Notes under the pieces: model-generated
What the model saw: only the letters and a program-made list of their open reading frames with translations
Told to the model about the DNA's origin: nothing
Database searches by the model: none
Source: JAHQVI01 sp963727575
Lineage (GTDB): Bacteria; Pseudomonadota; Alphaproteobacteria; Rhizobiales; Rhodomicrobiaceae
DNA: 64,000 bases
Assembly: GCA_963727575.1 (NCBI GenBank)
Contig: CAVSIA010000020.1
Coordinates: 1 to 64,000 of the forward strand
Direction of reading: 5' to 3'
Part shown: positions 55,228 through 63,822 of the stretch, in pieces
Position numbering within the stretch: position 1 is the stretch's first letter
How the letters are laid out: the number at the start of each line of letters is the position of its first letter
Program-made: the position numbers and the translations under genes

Positions 55228-56475
55228 TCAGCGGCGGCGGTAGAGCATCCGCGCTCGGATGGTTCCGGTGAGCGCGCGGATCTCCTTGAGCACCGTCTGC
55301 GCATCATCGACCGGGCCGTCGGCATCCAGAACCACGTAACCGATCTGGCCGTCGGTCTGGAAATACTGAGCGGACATATTGATCTCGCGGCGGGCGAAGA
55401 TCTCGTTCAAGCGGTTGATTTCACCCGGCAAATTCTTGTGCACCTGAATGAAGCGCGTTCCGGTCGGCCGCTGCGGAAGCTGCACTTGCGGGAAGTTCAC
55501 CGCGCCGGCCGTCGAGCCGACGTCGGAATATTCGATCAACTTCCGCGCCACCTCCGCGCCGATTCGCTCCTGCGCCTCCTGCGTCGACCCGCCGACATGC
55601 GGTGTCAGGATGACATTGTCGAGCCCCTGGAGCGGGGAGACGAATTTCTCGCCATTGGCGGTCGGCTCGACCGGAAAGACGTCGACCGCGGCCCCGGCGA
55701 GATGACCCGCTTTCAGCGCCGCAGCGAGTGCGTGGTCGTCGAACACGGTGCCGCGGGCGTTGTTGATGAAGAACGCGCCGCGCTTCATCGCCTCAAGCTC
55801 CGCGGCGCCCATCATGCCCTTGGTCTGCGGCGTCTCGGGCACGTGAATGCTGATGACGTCGCTCGCCGCCAGCAATTCGTTCAACCCGCCGATCGGCTGG
55901 ACATTGCCCCGGTTGAGCTTGTCGGTCGGGTCGAAGAAGATGACGCGCATCCCCATCGCCTCGGCGAGTTCGGCGAGCTGGCTGCCGATATTGCCGTAAC
56001 CGATGATGCCGAGCGTCTTGCCGCGCACCTCGTGCGCGCCGGTGGCCGATTTCAGCCAGTCGCCCCGATGGGCCGCGCTCGATTTGGTAAAGATGCCGCG
56101 AAACAGCATCACGATTTCGGCGATGGTCAACTCGGCGACGCTGCGCGTGTTGGAAAACGGCGCGTTGAACACCGGAATGCCGATGTCGCGCGTGGTGATG
56201 AGATCCACCTGGTTTGTGCCGACCGAAAAGCAGCCGACCGCGATGACCGAGCGCTGACCGTCGAGCGCGTCCTGGGTCAGATGCGTGCGCGAGCGAATGC
56301 CGAGCATCGAAACGCCGTGGAGCGCCTCGCGCAGTTCCGCGCCGTTGAGGGCCTTGCTGCGCCGGTCGATATTGGTGTAGCCGGCGCCCTCAAGTGCAGC
56401 GACCGCGGTGTCGGAGATGCCTTCCAGAAGCAGAATTTTGATCTTCTCTTTCGGGCGGGAAAGAATTGTCGTCAT
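55228..56475 (-). CDS. serA: D-3-phosphoglycerate dehydrogenase SerA
   Basis: This 415-residue enzyme catalyses the first step of serine synthesis with NAD. It has a substrate/catalytic half (GCFSVGTNQVDL), the NAD motif LGIIGYGNIGSQLAELAEAMGM, catalytic Glu/His in VPETPQTKGMM and LTPHVGGSTQEAQERIG, and a C-terminal ACT domain (from about GTRFIQVHKNLPGEINRLNEIFARR) that binds serine for feedback inhibition. It lacks the additional ASB domain of the long bacterial type, matching the E. coli form. It is convergent with the deacetylase-like gene. Confidence 0.94.
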   Translation of the reverse strand: MTTILSRPKEKIKILLLEGISDTAVAALEGAGYTNIDRRSKALNGAELREALHGVSMLGIRSRTHLTQDALDGQRSVIAVGCFSVGTNQVDLITTRDIGIPVFNAPFSNTRSVAELTIAEIVMLFRGIFTKSSAAHRGDWLKSATGAHEVRGKTLGIIGYGNIGSQLAELAEAMGMRVIFFDPTDKLNRGNVQPIGGLNELLAASDVISIHVPETPQTKGMMGAAELEAMKRGAFFINNARGTVFDDHALAAALKAGHLAGAAVDVFPVEPTANGEKFVSPLQGLDNVILTPHVGGSTQEAQERIGAEVARKLIEYSDVGSTAGAVNFPQVQLPQRPTGTRFIQVHKNLPGEINRLNEIFARREINMSAQYFQTDGQIGYVVLDADGPVDDAQTVLKEIRALTGTIRARMLYRRR

Positions 56476-56760
56476 GGAATCCTGGCCGTGATTGCGGAGG
56501 TCTGGGCCGGAGATGAGCAGTAAACGTGCCGCATTTCAAGGGAGCGCAGCAAAAGGCCGCTGTCACGGAATGCAAAAAACGCGGCCCGCCAATCGCGAAA
56601 CCGGAAATCGTTTTGGGCACCTCGCGGCGCAGATCCCAGGATCTCTACGAGGTTTTCGCCCTCAGACCGACGTTGAAAGAAGAGGCTTACCCGAGGGTTG
56701 CGAACCGCATAAGCTCAGCGGGACAAGCAGATACCCGCGCCAACAAATCCGTTCCAGGTC

Positions 56761-57243
56761 ATGGCAATTGAAATTGAAAGACGGTTCCGGGTCGCCAGTT
56801 CGGATTGGGAGCGCAGCGCCGAAGCGCCCAGCCGCATCCGGCAGGCCTATCTGGCGCTGACGCACGCCGCCGCGATCCGGGTGCGGATCAAGAATGACAC
56901 GACGGCGTTCGTCACCATCAAAAGCGCCGTGGCCGGCATCGAGCGGGCCGAATTCGAATATCCGATTCCGCTCGCCGATGCGGAAGAGCTCATGGCGATG
57001 CGGACCGGGCGGGTGATCGAGAAGCGCCGCTACGGCGTCGCGGTCGATCAGGCGCAATGGGAAATCGACGTTTTCGACGGCGAGTTGGCCGGGCTGGTGA
57101 TCGCGGAGATCGAGCTCGACGACAAGGACGGTCATTTCGACCGGCCGGCCTGGCTCGGGGCGGAAATCACCGATGACGGGCGCTATTCGAACGCCAGTCT
57201 TGCCGTAAATGGATTGCCGGATGAAGAGCCGTCCGACGCCTGA
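56761..57243 (+). CDS. CYTH-domain phosphatase-like protein
   Basis: This 160-residue protein starts at ATG 56761 and has the CYTH tunnel fold marker EIERRF near the start (the usual ExExK reads ExExR here), IRVRIKNDTTAFVTIKSA with basic residues, and EIELDDKDGHFDRPAW near the end. CYTH proteins of this size act as inorganic triphosphatases or thiamine-triphosphatase-like enzymes. The substitution of Lys by Arg in the first motif is conservative but could alter binding. It stands alone. Confidence 0.85.
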   Translation: MAIEIERRFRVASSDWERSAEAPSRIRQAYLALTHAAAIRVRIKNDTTAFVTIKSAVAGIERAEFEYPIPLADAEELMAMRTGRVIEKRRYGVAVDQAQWEIDVFDGELAGLVIAEIELDDKDGHFDRPAWLGAEITDDGRYSNASLAVNGLPDEEPSDA

Positions 57244-57275
57244 ACGGGACGTGGGCTGAAAAGCACCCTGCGGAT

Positions 57276-57313
57276 AAAAAAAGGCCCGGGCCAACTCCCC
57301 CTAGCCCGGACCT
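57276..57313 (-). terminator. Strong intrinsic terminator, leftward
   Basis: On the minus strand AGGTCCGGGC and GCCCGGGCCT form a 10-base stem (one G-U) with a 12-base loop, followed by seven T. The nearest leftward gene stops at 57538, 225 bases away. It could end that gene's transcript or belong to a small RNA between 57320 and 57530. Confidence 0.75.
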
Positions 57314-57537
57314 CTCCACTGCCCCCCGGTCGAGAACTTGCCCGTACCTGACAGCGAATTTCGTCGGATATTGGCGGCCGATTATGCCCGAACTGTGGCA
57401 GCCATCGGGTATTCGCCAAGCGAATTTAGGGTGTTATGGAAAGAAACGTAGTGCTGAGGCAAACAAATAAGGCTATGTGACAAATACGCATAAGGACTAT
57501 CCAAGCGGCATTCTTGCATCAAAACCGAAGAATTCAA

Positions 57538-58062
57538 TTAAACGCCGCCCCGGCCCAGTGTTGCGAGATTTATCATAAGCGTTGCTCTTTCCACGTCGGG
57601 ATCGGCCACCGCCTCAACCGCGGCGAGCATGCCGATATAGCCCGGATCGAGGCCGTGCTCCCGCGCGCCGGCGAGCATCAGCCCGACATACCAGTCGAAC
57701 GGCTGCAAACCCGGACGGCAGGTCTCGGCTTCGGCGATATAGGTGCTGGCCGTTGCCGCCACACCTGTTGAGGCAAGGACGACCGCGAACGCATCGTCGC
57801 GCAGATAGCGGCCTTCCGCACGGTCGAGGTCGCCACGCTCGTAGAGCGCGATCTCGTACAGCACGCCCGGCACTTTTGCCTCCGGCGTGTCGGCGGCGGC
57901 CAGCGACGCCTTGCCCGAACCGTCGCGGCCATGCTTGTGAAACCGCACCGCCCACCCGAAAGCGTCGGCAATGCCGACCGGGCGCGCACTGGGGCAACGC
58001 TCGCGCAGCCGCGCCGACAGCATGTTCGAGCCATAAGCAAAGTAGAGAAAGGAAGCGGGCAT
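57538..58062 (-). CDS. Gamma-glutamylcyclotransferase-like protein
   Basis: This 174-residue protein from ATG 58062 begins FLYFAYGSNMLSARLRERCPSA, the substrate-loop signature YGSNM of the GGCT fold, and has GVLYEIALYERGDLDRAEG with the catalytic Glu region. The ending ATLMINLATLGRGG is ordinary. Family enzymes release 5-oxoproline from gamma-glutamyl compounds such as glutathione breakdown products. It lies 61 bases after the SDH-type gene on the same strand and may be cotranscribed. Confidence 0.85.
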   Translation of the reverse strand: MPASFLYFAYGSNMLSARLRERCPSARPVGIADAFGWAVRFHKHGRDGSGKASLAAADTPEAKVPGVLYEIALYERGDLDRAEGRYLRDDAFAVVLASTGVAATASTYIAEAETCRPGLQPFDWYVGLMLAGAREHGLDPGYIGMLAAVEAVADPDVERATLMINLATLGRGGV

Positions 58063-58123
58063 CTCGCACCGATTGCTTGGCCGCGGAAACGGCGTCCGGC
58101 TCGGACGCCGCCCGCCTGTCTTG

Positions 58124-58981
58124 CTATTGCACGGTGCCTGGAGCCGGAACGCTCTGCGGCCGGCCGCCGCCATTGCGCGGCTCGATCGGCAGGAATTCGA
58201 CGCCGGATGTCTGCACCGGCTGCGGATAGAGCGTCATCAGCGTGAGCACGTCCTGCGGCAGACCGATTTTCACCGGCAGTCCGAGCGACATCGCTTCCTG
58301 GTAGGTCAGCGCATAGTCATGCGTCCAATGTCCGCCAGCGAGCTTTTCCGCGAGAGCCTTGGCACGCTCCTCTCCAAGCCGCTCCTGCGTCAACTCGATC
58401 GCGCCGCGCTTCACCTGCATCAACGCCTTTTCGCCCATATCCGCCATAACCAGCGTCAAATCGTGGACTTCCGAGATCGGCTTGCTGTCGCGGGCGCGGA
58501 CGATGCTGGCCGCGGGGAAACCTGCCAGCTGCGGATCGATCGGCCCGAGAACGGAGAACTCGCCCATCAGGATTTCATCCGCGGCGAGTGCGATCAAAGT
58601 GCCGCCGGACATGGCGTAGACCGGCACCATGACCCGGACGCGGGCCGGATGGGCCTGGAGCGCCCGGGCAATCTGCATGGCCGCGAGCACGAGGCCGCCC
58701 GGTGTATGCACGATGAAATCGATGGGCCGGTCCTCAGGTGTCGCCTTGATCGCGGCGATGATGGTCTGGGCGTCTTCGAGATTGATGTAGCGGGAAACCG
58801 GAAAGCCGAGCAGGCTGCGCCGTTCCTGTCGATGAATCATGGTGATGACGCGAGATCCTTGAGATCGCTCGACGCCGCGAATGGCACTTGCCCGCCGCAT
58901 CGCCCGTATCCGTTCGGTTACCATCGGCTGCAATGCAAAAATAAGGAAGATAATCCAAAGCCAATTGAAGATGTTTTCCAT
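58124..58981 (-). CDS. Membrane-anchored SDH/ClpP-fold serine protease
   Basis: This 285-residue protein belongs to the serine dehydrogenase proteinase family (ClpP/SppA-like). One N-terminal membrane helix (IFNWLWIIFLIFALQPMV) is followed by the protease fold: RPIDFIVHTPGGLVLAAMQIA, the nucleophile segment VPVYAMSGGTLIALAADEI and GEFSVLGPIDPQLAG. A His in MQVKRGAIELTQERLGEERAKAL or GGHWTHDYALT may complete the site. The substrate is unknown; SDH proteins are thought to act on membrane or envelope proteins. Confidence 0.85.
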   Translation of the reverse strand: MENIFNWLWIIFLIFALQPMVTERIRAMRRASAIRGVERSQGSRVITMIHRQERRSLLGFPVSRYINLEDAQTIIAAIKATPEDRPIDFIVHTPGGLVLAAMQIARALQAHPARVRVMVPVYAMSGGTLIALAADEILMGEFSVLGPIDPQLAGFPAASIVRARDSKPISEVHDLTLVMADMGEKALMQVKRGAIELTQERLGEERAKALAEKLAGGHWTHDYALTYQEAMSLGLPVKIGLPQDVLTLMTLYPQPVQTSGVEFLPIEPRNGGGRPQSVPAPGTVQ

Positions 58982-59389
58982 CTTATGCCTATCTTTCTTT
59001 GCAAGTGCACGAAATTCGACTGATTTTCCTGCTAAGACGATTTCAGGCCGCTTGTTTCTCCCTGGATTCTGCTATCATGTTGATTGGATGGAATGTCTTT
59101 CACGATCAACGGCTTCCGCCGGAGCGAGAGCCGCCTTAAGTCACGGCCGGATTGTTAACATCAGGAATTGTTCAGTTTGAGCTGGCCGCCATTCAATCTC
59201 TGGTTAAACATGCTATAACACGCGCAACGGGAGTGCAGAGTTCCACAATAGAGCTGTGGGTGCAGAGGGATAATGGGTATTTTATTGATAATGGGGCTTA
59301 TCGGCCATGCGTGGCGGTATAGATAGGACGCAATCGGGCGCATCCGGTTATATTACCGGCCTTGCGGCGTTCCCGATCCGCGGCTCGGA
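58982..59389. other. Intergenic stretch before the dynamin-like pair
   Basis: No gene is supported in 408 bases. The stretch is AT-richer than the flanks (59180-59330) and separates divergent genes, so it should contain promoters of both the SDH gene and the dynamin operon. No regulatory site could be named. Confidence 0.4.
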
Positions 59390-61564
59390 ATGGCGGAGCC
59401 GGCCATGAATGCACCTTCGGATACCTTTTCCAGCCTGATCGACGCGCGGATCACCTCGCGGCTCGGCGAGGTCAAGCGCCGCGTGGTCGATCTCGGAGAA
59501 GATCTTCAGGACGCAATCCATAGCCGCGTCGGCACGTTCGTCAGCTCGTTGCAGAGCGATCTGGAAGCGCATAGCTGCCGGATTGCCGTAATCGGCCAGA
59601 TCAAGGCCGGCAAAAGCTCGCTGATCAATGCCCTGATCCGGCGTCCCGACCTGCTGCCGACCGACATCAACCCGTCCACCGCGGTGATCACCAAGCTCTA
59701 TTTCGGAGCGCCGGCGGAGCGCAACAATACCGCGCTTTTTCAGTTCTTCAGCGACGACGAGTGGGAGCACATCATGCATGGCGGACGCGCCGGCACGATG
59801 ACCGGCGAGCGCCATGGGGCGTTCAGCGCCGAGCAGCTCGATGCCCCGCTCGAGGAATTGCGCCAGCGGGCCGAAACGCGGCTGGGGCCGAAATATGAAA
59901 CGATGCTCGGCAAGCATCATCTGTTCTCCTCGGTGACGTCGGATCTGCTGGAGCGCTACGTGAGCGCCGGCGATTACGACGATGGACCCGGCGATCCGGA
60001 TGAACGCCGCCAATTCTCCGACATTACCAAGAACGCCGAGGTCTATCTCGAAGGCCAGCCGCTCGGCTATCCGGCGGTCATCATCGACACGCCCGGCGTC
60101 AACGATCCGTTTCTCGTCCGCGACGAGATCACCCACGGCAATCTCGGCGAGGCCGACATCTATCTGGTGGTGCTGACCGCGCAGCAGCCGCTGTCGCACA
60201 GCGATCTGGCGCTGCTGCGGATGCTGAAGGGCCTGCAGAAGGACCGCATCATCGCCGTCGTGAACCGCATCGACCTCGTCAACATGGCGAGTGGGGAGGC
60301 GGCGCGTCTTGCCGCCCATGTCCGGGACAGCCTGAAACGAGAATTCCCGCATTCCGATATTCCCGTCATTCTGGCGAGCGCGCAGTGGGGCAATATCGCC
60401 CTGAGCCGCGATCCCGACGAGCTGGACTATGCGCTGACCTCCTCATTCGCCGACTATGCCGCCGATCTGGCGCGGCGCGGAGAGCCGGGTTTCGAGGCGC
60501 CCCGCCCCGGATGGGAGCCGGATCGCAGCGCCCGGATGCTCTACCGCGCGTCGGGCATTCCCGCGATCGTCTCGGCAATTTCCCGGCTGATCGGTCATTC
60601 CGTGACTGGCGAGCGTCTGCTTCCGGTTGCCTCGACGCTGGGCGCGATTGCCGAGAACACCGCGATTTCAACACGCTACGGCATCGCATCGCTTCAGGCC
60701 GCCGCCGACGGCGAGGGCTGGCATCTGGGTGTGGCGGCGCGCAGCTTGGAACAGCTTGAGCATCTGTTGTCCGAAGTCGAGGGCACGCTTGCGCATTGCG
60801 AAGCCGATTTCGTGCAGCTCATGAACGAGGAAATCAACCGGCTGCGCCGTTTCATGGTCTACACGGTCGAGAACTTCGCCGAGCAACAGCGGGAAAAACT
60901 GGCTCAATACGGGTCTTATTCGGTGTTCCGCAGCGAGTTTCAGGAGCAGATGTTCCAACTACGCTCCCAGCTCGCGGAGGATTTCTACAAATACATTACC
61001 GAGATCGCAAAGCAGTTCCTCGCCCGCCAGCAGGAAGCCGAGGCGGTTCTGCGTCAGACCGTGAAGACCGCGCTGCCCAAGCTTGACGACGTGCTGCGCT
61101 TCGGCATCCAGGCCGGCAGTCTGCCGCCGCCTTCGATCATGCCGCTCAGCAAGGTCACCAGCCTTGACCTGGACGGCTACTGGCACGCCCGCGCGCACGC
61201 GACGCAGATCAATGCCGCGGAAGCCGAACGGTTCCGCCAGCTCGCAGCGTCGGCCTTCGTCGAGCTGATCGAGGAACTCTTCGAGCTGGCCGAGGCGACC
61301 CAGTCCGATCACATCACTGAAGCGCTTCGCCGTCTCCGCTTTTTGAGCTACAGTGCGATCTATCCGATTGCTCAGCAGTTGCAGGATCTTGTAAGTACTC
61401 AGAAGGCGATGGCGGGTACCGCCGATCGCGGACGAACACGAGGGGCTCCGTTCTTCTGGGACCAGTTTCTCGACGAATGCCGTCAGCACCTTGCGCGCTG
61501 CGAGGAGCTTGGGACGGAAGCAGGCGAAATCCGCCGTCAGTGCATTCAGCTGATGAGCGGCTAG
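59390..61564 (+). CDS. Dynamin-like GTPase, first of a tandem pair
   Basis: This 724-residue protein is read from ATG 59390 (ATG 59405 also possible). GTPase motifs are intact: G1 GQIKAGKSSLINAL near residue 73, G2 Thr in NPSTAVITKL, G3 DTPGVNDP, and G4 VNRID. It is followed by about 400 residues of mostly helical stalk (YGIASLQAAADGEGWHLG; LEHLLSEVEGTLAHCEADFVQLM; FLARQQEAEAVLRQTV). No membrane helix is obvious. Bacterial dynamins remodel or guard membranes. It ends 3 bases ahead of the second GTPase-like gene, so they are one operon and probably one complex. Confidence 0.85.
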   Translation: MAEPAMNAPSDTFSSLIDARITSRLGEVKRRVVDLGEDLQDAIHSRVGTFVSSLQSDLEAHSCRIAVIGQIKAGKSSLINALIRRPDLLPTDINPSTAVITKLYFGAPAERNNTALFQFFSDDEWEHIMHGGRAGTMTGERHGAFSAEQLDAPLEELRQRAETRLGPKYETMLGKHHLFSSVTSDLLERYVSAGDYDDGPGDPDERRQFSDITKNAEVYLEGQPLGYPAVIIDTPGVNDPFLVRDEITHGNLGEADIYLVVLTAQQPLSHSDLALLRMLKGLQKDRIIAVVNRIDLVNMASGEAARLAAHVRDSLKREFPHSDIPVILASAQWGNIALSRDPDELDYALTSSFADYAADLARRGEPGFEAPRPGWEPDRSARMLYRASGIPAIVSAISRLIGHSVTGERLLPVASTLGAIAENTAISTRYGIASLQAAADGEGWHLGVAARSLEQLEHLLSEVEGTLAHCEADFVQLMNEEINRLRRFMVYTVENFAEQQREKLAQYGSYSVFRSEFQEQMFQLRSQLAEDFYKYITEIAKQFLARQQEAEAVLRQTVKTALPKLDDVLRFGIQAGSLPPPSIMPLSKVTSLDLDGYWHARAHATQINAAEAERFRQLAASAFVELIEELFELAEATQSDHITEALRRLRFLSYSAIYPIAQQLQDLVSTQKAMAGTADRGRTRGAPFFWDQFLDECRQHLARCEELGTEAGEIRRQCIQLMSG

Positions 61565-61567
61565 AGG

Positions 61568-62698
61568 GTGTCACACCCGGTGGTCATGATCGAGGACAAG
61601 CTTCTGCCAGAGTTGAGGCTCGTTCGCCTCGCTTTGGCGGATGCAAGCGCCAAGCTCGGCTCGCATCGCAATGCGGCCGTGCATCGTGCGCTGGCGGGTA
61701 TCGAGCGCAGCCTGCGCCGGCCCTTGCGCCTGGCCATTCTGGGCGAAGGCAACTCGGGCAAATCGCTGTTGATCAACTATCTGCTTCGCCACCAGGTTCT
61801 GCCGTCAGGCGGGTTCTCCGGCGACAGCACCGAGCTGCTGATCCGCCATGCCGACGAGCCTTCGGTGCATTCGGTGCGCGGCGAGGGCAATCGCAATAGG
61901 CTGACGTCGAGGGCATTCGGCCGGCTGGTGAAGCCGGAAAACCGGATGATGGGCGGCGGCGCTCCCGCCGTGATCTACGACGCGACCAGCACGCGCAAGC
62001 CGAGCTCGCTTGGCGGCGGCGCGCCGGGCAGCCTGATTCTGTCCAATGTGACGTCGCACGGCGCCCCGGCGAGGCTGATCGAAGTTGGCCTGCCGCTGGA
62101 CTTCCTGAAAAAGGTGGAATTCATCGAGGTCCGCGGATTTCCCGGCGAGAACCCGTCGAGCCCATCGGTCCGCGCGTTCCGCCAAGTCGATCTGACCATA
62201 TGGTGCACGCTGGCGACGCAGGCGTGGAAGGAAACCGAGGTCGTCGCCTGGAAGCGGATTCCCGAGGTTCATCGCCGCAGCGCGCTGATGCTGGTCACCT
62301 ATAAGGACGCCATCCGGCACGGCAAGGACGACGCGAAGCTCACCGCGCGTCTCCGGCATGCCACGGCGTCGCTGTTCGGCGAGGTGGTGCTGGTTTCTTT
62401 GCGAGACGCCGTGCAATCCCTGCTCTTGGCCGATGGTGAGGATGCCGGCCGGATGCGCATGGAGAGCAATGTGGGAGCCGCCGAAAACGCGTTGATCGAC
62501 ATGATCCGTCAGTGCCAGACACGCCGGCTGCAAAAGGCCGCGCGGATGTTGCATAACCTTGCCGCACGGATTGTCCGCTCGGAACCCGGCGGTCGCGGGG
62601 CGGCGATGACCCGGGACATCGCCATGCGGCTCGACAGGCTGGCGAAGGAATTCTTTCATGCTTCGCCTTCAATATCGCTGTCGGTTCGGGCCGCTTAG
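61568..62698 (+). CDS. Dynamin-type GTPase-like protein, second of a tandem pair
   Basis: This protein of 376 residues (GTG 61568; ATG 61586 is an alternative) has a G1 LAILGEGNSGKSLLINYLL. The G3 segment reads FIEVRGFPGEN: the DxxG is ExxG. G4 is VTYKDAI. It lacks the long stalk of its partner. The atypical G3 suggests slow or absent hydrolysis. Tandem dynamins such as DynA/DynB and the Ini and Leo systems pair a full protein with a shorter one, which fits here, but these two are not ones I recognise. Confidence 0.75.
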   Translation: MSHPVVMIEDKLLPELRLVRLALADASAKLGSHRNAAVHRALAGIERSLRRPLRLAILGEGNSGKSLLINYLLRHQVLPSGGFSGDSTELLIRHADEPSVHSVRGEGNRNRLTSRAFGRLVKPENRMMGGGAPAVIYDATSTRKPSSLGGGAPGSLILSNVTSHGAPARLIEVGLPLDFLKKVEFIEVRGFPGENPSSPSVRAFRQVDLTIWCTLATQAWKETEVVAWKRIPEVHRRSALMLVTYKDAIRHGKDDAKLTARLRHATASLFGEVVLVSLRDAVQSLLLADGEDAGRMRMESNVGAAENALIDMIRQCQTRRLQKAARMLHNLAARIVRSEPGGRGAAMTRDIAMRLDRLAKEFFHASPSISLSVRAA

Positions 62699-62737
62699 AT
62701 GCTGCCGGATAAATCTGGATTGCAGCCAAGTATCTGA

Positions 62738-63136
62738 ATGATGGACCGTAAAAGACAGCTTTGCGCGACCTGCCGCTTCTTTTGCCAGGACGTCGATCCG
62801 GAAAACCGCCTCTATTTCGACGAGCGCAGCGGGGAATGCCGCCGCCATCCGCCGCGCGACAACTTCTCCTGGCTCAGAACCCGAGCCTATCACTGGTGCG
62901 GCGAGTGGGAATCGAAAGCGGAGAAATCGGCGCTGTGGCAACGCCTTTCGGGCCATCCCAAGGACGATCGTCCGGTGCTGCTGTATAAGCAGGGCGCGCT
63001 CTGCCGGCAGAGCGGGGTGATCGTCGGATATTGGAATGCCGCCTTCGGCAAATGGCACGATGACGGCGACCGGCTGTTCGAGCATGGCGAGTTCACCGCC
63101 TGGATGGAACTGCCCGAACCTCCCGACAGCCAGTAG
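62738..63136 (+). CDS. Zinc-finger plus DUF551-like protein
   Basis: This 132-residue protein starts at ATG 62738. The N-terminal 55 residues carry CATCRFFCQDV, GECRRHPPRDN and HWCGEWESK, a Cys-rich zinc-like pattern shared by many uncharacterised small proteins. The C-terminal half (RPVLLYKQGALCRQSGVIVGYWNAAFGKWHDDGDRLFEHGEFTAWMELPEPP) resembles the DUF551 domain, which ends in a W(M)xLPEPP motif and is common in phages. It follows the dynamin pair by 39 bases in the same direction and may be part of that operon. No function is known. Confidence 0.7.
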   Translation: MMDRKRQLCATCRFFCQDVDPENRLYFDERSGECRRHPPRDNFSWLRTRAYHWCGEWESKAEKSALWQRLSGHPKDDRPVLLYKQGALCRQSGVIVGYWNAAFGKWHDDGDRLFEHGEFTAWMELPEPPDSQ

Positions 63137-63205
63137 ATCATGATCATTTCAGATAGAACCGATGATGATCCATATCCTCATTGTTTGCGTTCGATCTTTC
63201 AGGCA

Positions 63206-63239
63206 AACCGGTATCCGCTTTGCTGGAAAATGCTCTAGA
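63206..63239. repeat. Dispersed intergenic repeat, copy 2
   Basis: AACCGGTATCCGCTTTGCTGG followed by AAAATGCTCTAGA matches the unit at 49801-49833 at most positions (AACCGGTATCC[AG]CTT and TGCTCTAG are shared). It lies in the gap between the DUF551-like gene and cpaA. Confidence 0.65.
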
Positions 63240-63253
63240 CGGATGATCAAGGC

Positions 63254-63757
63254 GTGAACGCAAATCTCGATCTGGTCTTTGCCGTGATCTTCGTATTCTC
63301 GGTGGTCTTCGCGATGATCTCCGACTTCTCGCGGCTGCGGATTCCCAACAGCGTGTCGCTCGTATTGGTGGCGGCATTTGCGGTCTACGCCGCATTCGGC
63401 GGGATCGGATCGATCTGGCCGCCGCTGATCCTCGCGGGCGTGGTGTTCGCGATCCTGTTCGGGTGCTTCGCCATGGGATGGATCGGCGCTGGCGACGTCA
63501 AATTCCTCAGCGCGCTGATGCTTTGGGCGGGCCCGGCTCATGGCGCCGTCTTCTTCGCCCTGTTCGCCATATTCGGCGGCTTATTCGCGCTCGGGCTCGT
63601 CGGCCTGCGCCGGGCGCTTCCCTTCTACCCAATCCTCGGTGACTTGCCGATTCTGAGCAAGGTGAGCCGCTGGGCACGCAACGGGCTTTGCCCATACGGC
63701 ATTCCGATCGGCCTCGCCGCTCTGTGCGTTGCGCCGTCGATCTTCGTCATCCGCTAA
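63254..63757 (+). CDS. cpaA: Prepilin peptidase CpaA (A24 family)
   Basis: This 167-residue polytopic protein from GTG 63254 processes Tad (Flp) prepilins. The two catalytic Asp are in ISDFSRLRIPN and the GxGDxK motif GAGDVKFLSAL. It has about six hydrophobic segments. It is shorter than full type IV prepilin peptidases, as expected for CpaA/TadV. It lies next to a TadD-type gene on the opposite strand, which confirms the start of a Tad locus. Confidence 0.92.
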   Translation: MNANLDLVFAVIFVFSVVFAMISDFSRLRIPNSVSLVLVAAFAVYAAFGGIGSIWPPLILAGVVFAILFGCFAMGWIGAGDVKFLSALMLWAGPAHGAVFFALFAIFGGLFALGLVGLRRALPFYPILGDLPILSKVSRWARNGLCPYGIPIGLAALCVAPSIFVIR

Positions 63758-63822
63758 CTGAGGGGACAAGGCGGATGCGCGACCGGCTGGCGCGCCGCAC
63801 AGCGCGGCGTGGCCGATCGGTG

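Noticed and set aside
55048..56523. Long open frame on the plus strand opposite serA
   Set aside because: The serA frame shows all family motifs. The opposite frame has a biased, unstructured composition.
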